Source: DASTHG01 sp035491895
GTDB lineage: Bacteria > Gemmatimonadota > Gemmatimonadetes > Gemmatimonadales > GWC2-71-9
DNA: 33,694 nucleotides
Reading direction: 5' to 3'
NCBI GenBank assembly: GCA_035491895.1
Contig: DATJJY010000005.1
Coordinates: 1-33,694, forward strand
A program made the position numbers and the translations under genes. The notes under the pieces are model-generated. The model saw nothing but the letters and a program-made list of their open reading frames with translations, was not told the origin of the DNA and did no database searches. Within the stretch, counting starts at the first letter, position 1; each line of letters begins with the position of its first letter. Of the stretch, positions 7,840 through 13,381 are shown piece after piece.

Positions 7840-9084
7840 ATGGATGCTACCTTCCGGGGCGTGACGGAAGCGACGCGGCAGATCGGGCTGGGCGCCCTCG
7901 CCCATCGCAACTTCCGTCTCTTCTTCTTCGGTCAAGGCGTCTCCCTCATCGGCACCTGGATGCAATCGGTGGCGCAGGGGTGGCTCGTCCTGACGCTCAC
8001 CGACTCTCCCTTCTTCGTCGGGCTCGTCTCGGCGCTCGGGTCGCTTGGCGTACTGACGTTCACGTTGTACGCCGGGATCATCGCCGACCGCACCGACAAG
8101 CGGCGCACCGTCGTGATCACGCAATCACTCTCGATGCTGCTCGCCTTCGCCCTCGCGACGCTGGTGCTCATCCACCAGGTGACGGTGTGGCACGTCATGG
8201 TGCTTGCCACCGTGCTGGGTATCGTCAACGCGTTCGACATTCCGACACGCCAGGCGTTCATCGTGGAGATCGTCGGGAAGGAGAACCTGATGAACGCGAT
8301 CGCGCTGAACTCCTCGATGTTCAACGCGGCGCGGGTGGTGGGTCCCGCGATCGCGGGAGCCCTGATCGGAATCGTGGGAGTGGGGGTGTGCTTCCTCCTG
8401 AACGGGCTGAGCTACATCGCGGTCATCGGCGGCCTCCTGGCGATGCGGCTGCCGCCGTTCGTGGCGAGGCCGTCCGGCGGCTCGGCGTGGGGCGGGTTTC
8501 GCGAAATCCTCGGCTTCCTGGGGAGCGAGCGGCGCGTCAAGACGCTGGTGCTGCTCACCGCGGTGTTCAGCATTTTCGGCTTCCCGTTTCTCGTGATGAT
8601 GCCCGTGTTCGCCCGCGACGTGCTGCACGTGCAGGCGGGTGGCTACGGCGCCCTGACCGCCGCCGTCGGGGTCGGTGCGATGCTGGGCGCGCTGGCGATC
8701 GCGATCAACAGCCGGCGGCTGACGAGCCGGGGTGGGCTGATGGTGACGGGGGGGACGGCATTCGGGGTCTTGATTGCGATGTTCGCCCTGTCGCGGTCGT
8801 TCGCGTTGTCCCTGGTGCTCCTGGCCCTCGCCGGCTGCGCCATGATCGTGAACAACGCGCTCACCAATACCATGATCCAGACGATCGTCCCCGATCATTT
8901 GCGGGGGCGCATAATGGGGTTCTATTCATTCGTATTCGTAGGGCTGTCACCGCTCGGCGCGTTTCAGGCGGGCGCGTTCGCAGAACGCTTCGGGGCGCCC
9001 TGGGCGGTGGGGGTCGGTGGGCTCGTATGCGCGGCGGTCGTGGCGATCGCCGCGTGGCGCGTCCCCGAGCTGCGGGCGTCCTGA
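7840..9084 (+). CDS. Major facilitator superfamily exporter (MFS_3 / EntS-like)
   Basis: A 414-residue integral membrane protein with about 12 hydrophobic segments. The N-terminal AHRNFRLFFFGQGVSLIGTW and the loop GIIADRTDKRR (MFS motif A-like, between helices 2 and 3) are typical of the MFS_3 group, which includes enterobactin exporter EntS and many uncharacterised efflux proteins. The segment FDIPTRQAFIVEIV is also characteristic of this group. Substrate not known. The start could be ATG 7840 or GTG 7861; neither has a strong ribosome site, and the ATG directly abuts a GC palindrome. It is followed 38 bp downstream by a secreted DUF1080 protein on the same strand. Confidence 0.85.
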   Translation: MDATFRGVTEATRQIGLGALAHRNFRLFFFGQGVSLIGTWMQSVAQGWLVLTLTDSPFFVGLVSALGSLGVLTFTLYAGIIADRTDKRRTVVITQSLSMLLAFALATLVLIHQVTVWHVMVLATVLGIVNAFDIPTRQAFIVEIVGKENLMNAIALNSSMFNAARVVGPAIAGALIGIVGVGVCFLLNGLSYIAVIGGLLAMRLPPFVARPSGGSAWGGFREILGFLGSERRVKTLVLLTAVFSIFGFPFLVMMPVFARDVLHVQAGGYGALTAAVGVGAMLGALAIAINSRRLTSRGGLMVTGGTAFGVLIAMFALSRSFALSLVLLALAGCAMIVNNALTNTMIQTIVPDHLRGRIMGFYSFVFVGLSPLGAFQAGAFAERFGAPWAVGVGGLVCAAVVAIAAWRVPELRAS

Positions 9085-9122
9085 GCGACCTCGATCACGC
9101 CAACCTTCTACCGGAGTACACC

Positions 9123-10067
9123 ATGTGGCGATTCCCGGCATTGCTGCTCACGCTCATTCTGGCCGCCTCGTCCTCCGGCGGTCGCACCGCGCCACCGTCG
9201 GATAAGCTGCTGGGCCGGTGGGACATCACCATCCACACGCCTACCGGCGACCGGCCGTCGTGGCTCGAGATCTGGCTGTCGGGGCGGGAGGCGCTCGTGG
9301 GACAGATGACGGGCGTCGTGGGGAGCGCGCGTCCGATCGGCAAGATCGACGCGAGCGGCGACTCCTTGCATTACTCGATCCCGGCGCAGTGGGAAGCGGG
9401 GATGGGTGATCTCGTCGTTCAGGGGCGGCTCGATGGAGAGCGGCTGGTCGGGAGCATGACCTTCCCCGACGGGCAGGCCTACGACTGGACGGCGAATCGC
9501 GCACCGTCGCTGCACCGGCAGCGGCCCCCGGTGTGGGGGGCGCCGATCCGGTTGCTGCACGTCAACGACTTCGGCGGGTGGAAGGCCGTCGGCGGCGCAA
9601 GCGATACGAACCAATGGGTCGTAAAGAATGGCCTGCTGCAGAGTCCGCACTCGGGGAGAAACGTGATGACCGAGCGGACGTTCGACGATTTCAAGCTGCA
9701 CATCGAATTCCGCTACCCGAAGGGGAGCAACAGCGGCGTGTATCTGCGGGGGCGGTACGAAGTACAGATCCAGGACGACTACGGCCTCGATCCGGCGAAC
9801 GATCGGTTCAGCGGGGTCTACGGATTCCTGGCGCCGAGCGTGATCACGGCGCGTCCTCCGGATGCCTGGCAGTCCTACGACGTCACGCTCGTGGGGCGGA
9901 TGGTCACAGTCGTGGCGAATGGGCGGACGGTGATCTGCAACCGGGAGATTCCGGGGATCACGGGCGGTGCGCTCGATAGCAAGGAGGGGACGGCGGGGCC
10001 GTTGATGTTACAGGGAGATCATGGTCCCATCGAGTATCGGAATATTGTTCTGACGCCGGCGAAGTAA
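9123..10067 (+). CDS. Secreted DUF1080 (3-keto-disaccharide hydrolase-type) protein
   Basis: A 314-residue protein with an N-terminal Sec signal (about 1-23). Residues about 27-125 form a small beta-rich domain (LLGRWDITIHTPTGD, then repeated short strands) often found in front of this family; residues about 135-313 are a DUF1080 concanavalin-like domain with the typical segments VKNGLLQ, FRYPKGSNSGVYLRGRYEVQ, GFLAP and a final PIEYRNI. DUF1080 members are exported proteins linked to sugar and glycan breakdown, some acting on 3-keto-glycosides. ATG 9123 is preceded by GGAG at 9113-9116. The same frame is open far upstream, but that part is out of frame with the MFS gene it covers and is not coding. 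It converges on the propeller gene with a 6-bp gap. Confidence 0.82.
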   Translation: MWRFPALLLTLILAASSSGGRTAPPSDKLLGRWDITIHTPTGDRPSWLEIWLSGREALVGQMTGVVGSARPIGKIDASGDSLHYSIPAQWEAGMGDLVVQGRLDGERLVGSMTFPDGQAYDWTANRAPSLHRQRPPVWGAPIRLLHVNDFGGWKAVGGASDTNQWVVKNGLLQSPHSGRNVMTERTFDDFKLHIEFRYPKGSNSGVYLRGRYEVQIQDDYGLDPANDRFSGVYGFLAPSVITARPPDAWQSYDVTLVGRMVTVVANGRTVICNREIPGITGGALDSKEGTAGPLMLQGDHGPIEYRNIVLTPAK

Positions 10068-10073
10068 GTGACG

Positions 10074-10961
10074 TCAGGGAGCAGGGTCGCGGGCGACCAG
10101 CGCGAGCCGGTCGCCCGCGGGGCTCAATGCCAACCGCGTAACGCCGTTCAGCCCCAACGCAGCGAGATCGGCGACGGCGACCCACGCCGCCCCGCCGTGC
10201 GAATCCCATTGAAACAGCGACGTCCCGTCCGAGACCAACACCAGTCCGCCTGGAGCCCAGACGTGAAACTCGGCGCCGCGCGGGAGCCGCACGAGGCGAT
10301 GCACAGTGCCGCTGTCGGCATTCAGCTCCATCAGCCACGATTCGGTCGAGTCCACGACCTGCACGAAGCTCACCGCTCGGTGGCCGGGAATGGTCTGCAG
10401 CGCCCGGCCGACATTCCGTGCGACGGTGTCGGCACGCTCGCTGCCGAGCAGCGCGAGGACCAGGGCGTTGGGATTGCCGAGTATGAAGAGAGCGAGTGAG
10501 CTGTCTCCTGCCCACGCGTGATAGCCGACGGGTTTGAGCTTCTCGAGCAGCAGGACCGGATGGCCGCCGTCGGCGTCGAGGCGCCACAACCGTTGTGTCG
10601 AGTCCAGTTCGACGCGCACGACGGAAATACCTCCCGCCCTCGGTATGAGCGTCGGGGAGTATTCGCTCTCCGGTGTCGTCGTAACTGCACGAGCGGAGTG
10701 GGTGGTGAAGTCGAAGCGCCAGATGTCCGCCTGCCCGTCCGCACCGATCCGCGTGTAGAGAACCCCTGAGCCGCCCGGGAGAAACGCCGGCTGATTATCG
10801 TAACCTGCCCGTGTCGTGATATTCGTTGGTTTACCGACCGTTACGAGTCCCGCGCGGATCTTCAGGTCGGTGACCCAGATGTCGGTGCCCGGAGGGCCCT
10901 GAGGCTGAGCGGCGACTTGCTGCAGCAGCGAAACGCTCAAGAGCAACGCGATCAATTCCAC
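10074..10961 (-). CDS. Secreted TolB-like beta-propeller (PD40 repeat) protein
   Basis: A 295-residue protein with a short Sec signal (about 1-18, ending VAAQ). It contains repeats typical of PD40/TolB beta-propellers: DNQPAFLPGGSGVLYTR followed by DIWRFD, then SEYSPTLIP with RLWRLD, and weaker later copies ending in LALSPAGDRLALVARD. Such proteins are usually periplasmic binding or scaffold modules; no catalytic domain is attached. The start is a GTG at 10961 that overlaps the 3' end of the cytidylate-kinase-like gene by 10 bp, so a secreted protein is coupled to a cytosolic kinase gene. At 295 residues it is shorter than TolB (about 400), so it may form a partial propeller. Function unknown. 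Confidence 0.72.
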   Translation of the reverse strand: MELIALLLSVSLLQQVAAQPQGPPGTDIWVTDLKIRAGLVTVGKPTNITTRAGYDNQPAFLPGGSGVLYTRIGADGQADIWRFDFTTHSARAVTTTPESEYSPTLIPRAGGISVVRVELDSTQRLWRLDADGGHPVLLLEKLKPVGYHAWAGDSSLALFILGNPNALVLALLGSERADTVARNVGRALQTIPGHRAVSFVQVVDSTESWLMELNADSGTVHRLVRLPRGAEFHVWAPGGLVLVSDGTSLFQWDSHGGAAWVAVADLAALGLNGVTRLALSPAGDRLALVARDPAP

Positions 10962-11587
10962 CCCCGTCGTTTGGCTTCCGCGATCACCGCCGCTGCCGCT
11001 CCCTCGATTCCCAGCCGCTCGGCGTTCACCACGAGGTCGTAATTCTCCACGTCGCGTCGCACCCGTCCCGAGTACGTCTTCACGTACTGGTCGCGCCGCT
11101 TGTCGGTCTCATCGAGCACCTTTTCAACCGTCGCGGGATCGACGTGGAGCTTCTCGACCGCGAGCTGCATGCGCCACGGCTTGGAGGCGACGACGTAGAT
11201 GTGCAGCGCGTCGGGCCGCTGCGCGAGCAGCGCCTGCGCGCCGCGACCAACGACGACCGCTCGCCCTTCGCTTGCCGCCTCGAGGATAATGCGCTCGGTG
11301 ATTTTATGGATCGCGGCTTCGTCCCGCTCAGCGTCCGATACCGCAGCCTCGGTGATGAACAGCTCGGGGGACGCCGCGGCGAGGGTCCGCGCCAGCCGCT
11401 CGAGCAGCCCCGGCGCCCGCTCCTCGCGCTGCGCCACTTCGGCCCGCGGCAGCCCCGCCCGGCGCGCCACCTCGTCCACGAATTCGTTGTCGATCACGGT
11501 CCACCCGAGCGACTGCGCGACCAGCTGAGCGATGTCCGAGCCGCCGGACGCGTACTGACGGGTGACGGTGATGAGGGGCGGAGCCAT
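10952..11587 (-). CDS. Cytidylate-kinase-like family protein
   Basis: A 211-residue cytosolic protein of the cytidylate-kinase-like family. The N-terminus PLITVTRQYASGGSDIA occupies the place of the P-loop but lacks the usual GK[ST], as is common in this family (I[ST]R.Y.SGG..IA). Later elements include VVVGRGAQALLA, the Arg-rich lid-like segment DKRRDQYVKTYSGR and NYDLVVNAERLGIE, all typical of CMP-kinase relatives. Whether it phosphorylates CMP or has another substrate is unknown. Start ATG 11587 sits next to a large palindrome (11601-11667) in what would be its leader. Its end overlaps the propeller gene by 10 bp. Confidence 0.8.
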   Translation of the reverse strand: MAPPLITVTRQYASGGSDIAQLVAQSLGWTVIDNEFVDEVARRAGLPRAEVAQREERAPGLLERLARTLAAASPELFITEAAVSDAERDEAAIHKITERIILEAASEGRAVVVGRGAQALLAQRPDALHIYVVASKPWRMQLAVEKLHVDPATVEKVLDETDKRRDQYVKTYSGRVRRDVENYDLVVNAERLGIEGAAAAVIAEAKRRGWN

Positions 11588-11600
11588 GAGACTGTAATCT

Positions 11601-11667
11601 GTCGTCGGTCGTCGGTTATCGGTAACTGCGCTGGAATGCAGTTACCGACGACCGATTACCGATAACG
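11601..11667. repeat. Imperfect 67-bp palindrome (TCGGTAA repeat family)
   Basis: The inner stem TCGGTAACTGC (11619-11629) pairs perfectly with GCAGTTACCGA (11638-11648) around an 8-base loop. The arms continue outward to 11601 and 11667 with only a few mismatches and G-U pairs, giving a stem of about 29 bp. The left arm holds three GTCGGT-like units and the right arm CGATTACCGATAACG. A related palindrome lies at 11836-11877. It begins 13 bp upstream of the cytidylate-kinase-like gene (-). Likely a dispersed palindromic repeat; it could also act as a terminator for the - strand message. Confidence 0.75.
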
Positions 11668-11669
11668 CC

Positions 11670-11845
11670 TCAATGTTGCTGCAAATTCTTTCTCAGGTCA
11701 CCAATATTCAGCAGCGGCAAGCCCCCCTCCGTCGGCACGAAGATGATGAGGTTGTTCGACGTCTTCATGTCGTGCAGCACCTCGGAGCGCCTCGGCGGTG
11801 AGCGTCTGATTGAGGAGGCGCTGCTGCTCGGTCTGCAGTCGGTAA
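11670..11845 (-). pseudogene. Decayed C-terminal fragment of an SPFH/prohibitin-like protein
   Basis: On the - strand, one frame reads QTEQQRLLNQTLTAEAL, and after a +1 shift near 11784 a second frame reads EVLHDMKTSNNLIIFVPTEG followed by GLPLLNIGDLRKN and a stop. Joined, these look like the Ala/Gln-rich helix and the NLIxxVPTxGGxPLL tail that end many SPFH (band 7) proteins. Only about 58 codons remain, with a frameshift and no start; the upstream end runs straight into a palindromic repeat containing an in-frame TAA. A 61-residue frame covers the second half but is not a plausible gene by itself. Assignment to SPFH rests on recognition of the tail pattern only. Confidence 0.5.
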
Positions 11846-11877
11846 TCGGCAACACCGACTACTGATTACCGATGACG
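11836..11877. repeat. Second copy of the TCGGTAA palindromic repeat
   Basis: TCGGTAATC (11839-11847) pairs perfectly with GATTACCGA (11864-11872), and an alternative internal pairing GTCGGT/ACCGAC exists (11838-11843 with 11854-11859). It shares the words TCGGTAA and GATTACCGAT with the palindrome at 11601-11667. It ends 1 bp before the stop codon of the AAA ATPase gene (-), so it may form the 3' hairpin of that message. Confidence 0.65.
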
Positions 11878-11878
11878 C

Positions 11879-13372
11879 TTATGTGAACAGATTCGGCCCG
11901 GCGCCTGAGCCACCAGCCCCCGGCTTCCCATAGCCCGGGTTCTTCGGCTCGGGTCGAGCCCGCGTGTATCCCAGATCCTCGGAGCGTGAAATGCGGCGCG
12001 CCGCGACCAGTCCCTCGAGCACCAGCTCACAGGCGGCCACCATGTGCGCTGGGTCCTTCTTGCCCGCGAGCCCCACCCGATCGACCAGGTCGAGTAGCCC
12101 CGGTACGACGCTGAACCCCTTGAGCAGCGTTTCGGAGCGCTCGTCGGGGGAGATCTTCAGGGCGCCGCCTTCGTCGAACCAATGGACGATGTCGTCCACG
12201 TTGGCGCCGCCGACCCGCGCTTCGAAAGTCTCTCCCGCGGCGCGCTTGACGAGATCCTTGGCGACGGTATCGGCGCCCTGCAGCTCGCCTTCGTACTCGA
12301 GCTCGAGCTTGCCGGTGATCGCCGGCAGCGCGGCGTAGACGTCGGACACGCGCGGCACGACGGTCTTCTCCTTCGTGAGGATCACCCGACGCTCGGCCGA
12401 GGACACGACGTTCTCGAGCGTGCTGATCGGCAGGCGCTGCGACACGCCGCTCTTCTTGTCGACCCGCTTGTCGGTCCGCGCCTCGAACGCGATCCGCTCG
12501 ACCAGCTCCCCGATGAAGTCGGGGACCCGGATCGGCCGCGTGTCGCGCGCGACCCACGCCTCCTGGCGCGTGATCGTGGCGCCCAGCTCGACCGAGAGCG
12601 GGTAATGGGTGGCGATCTCCGAGCCGATGCGGTCCTTCAGCGGCGTGATGATTTTGCCGCGCGCCGTGTAGTCCTCGGGGTTCGCCGTGAAGACGAGGGC
12701 GACGTCGAGGTTGAGCCGCACCGGATACCCCTTCAGCTGCACGTCGCCTTCCTGCATGATGTTGAACAGCCCCACCTGAATCTTCCCGGCGAGATCGGGC
12801 AGCTCGTTGATGGCGAAGATGCCCCGGTTGGCGCGGGGCAAGAGGCCGTAGTGCATCGTCAGCTCGTCCGACAGGAGGTGCCCGCCGCGCGCGGCCTTGA
12901 TCGGGTCGACGTCACCGATGATGTCGGCGATCGTGACGTCGGGGGTGGCCAGCTTTTCCACGAAGCGCGCGTCGCGCGGCAGCCAGGAGACCGGCGTGCG
13001 GTCGCCCTGCTCGGCGATCAGCTCCCGGCCGTACTTCGAGATCGGCGCGAACGGGTTGTCGTTGACCTCGCTCCCAGCGAGGATCGGCACCTCCTCGTCG
13101 AGCAGGCTCATGAGCTGGCGCACGATGCGGCTCTTCGCCTGGCCCCGCAGCCCCAGCAGAATGAAATTGTGGCGCGACAGAATCGCGTTCACGAGCTGGG
13201 GCACGACCGTCTCTTCGTAGCCGACGATACCCGGGAAGAGCGGGCTGCCGTTTTCCAGCAGGCAGATCAGGTTGGCGCGCAGCTCATCTTTGACGGTGCG
13301 CGCGATGCGGCTGGGGGCGGCCCATTCGGTCTGCCGCAGCTCGCCCAGCGTCGCGGGTTTGGCGGTGTTCAT
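11879..13372 (-). CDS. MoxR/Mg-chelatase-like AAA+ ATPase
   Basis: A 497-residue cytosolic AAA+ protein. Walker A is G74-L-R-G77-Q-A-K80-S81; the Walker B position reads GIFAINELPDL with Asn189 in place of the usual Asp before Glu190; sensor 1 is TANPEDY (Asn231). The insertion pattern and the central VGLFNIMQEGDVQLKG segment resemble magnesium-chelatase ChlI/MoxR ATPases. The C-terminus ends in a Gly/Pro tail. MoxR ATPases act with VWA proteins to mature or remodel other proteins; the VWA protein at 6506-7804 is the likely partner although about 4 kb and several genes lie between. The gene starts 9 bp downstream of the GH38 stop, so it may share that transcript. Confidence 0.85.
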   Translation of the reverse strand: MNTAKPATLGELRQTEWAAPSRIARTVKDELRANLICLLENGSPLFPGIVGYEETVVPQLVNAILSRHNFILLGLRGQAKSRIVRQLMSLLDEEVPILAGSEVNDNPFAPISKYGRELIAEQGDRTPVSWLPRDARFVEKLATPDVTIADIIGDVDPIKAARGGHLLSDELTMHYGLLPRANRGIFAINELPDLAGKIQVGLFNIMQEGDVQLKGYPVRLNLDVALVFTANPEDYTARGKIITPLKDRIGSEIATHYPLSVELGATITRQEAWVARDTRPIRVPDFIGELVERIAFEARTDKRVDKKSGVSQRLPISTLENVVSSAERRVILTKEKTVVPRVSDVYAALPAITGKLELEYEGELQGADTVAKDLVKRAAGETFEARVGGANVDDIVHWFDEGGALKISPDERSETLLKGFSVVPGLLDLVDRVGLAGKKDPAHMVAACELVLEGLVAARRISRSEDLGYTRARPEPKNPGYGKPGAGGSGAGPNLFT

Positions 13373-13381
13373 GGCCGGACG

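Noticed and set aside
7752..10067. One continuous + frame of 771 codons
   Set aside because: The first 457 codons are an out-of-frame reading of the MFS gene (Arg/Ala/Gly-rich). Only the part from ATG 9123, with a signal peptide and DUF1080 domain, is real.
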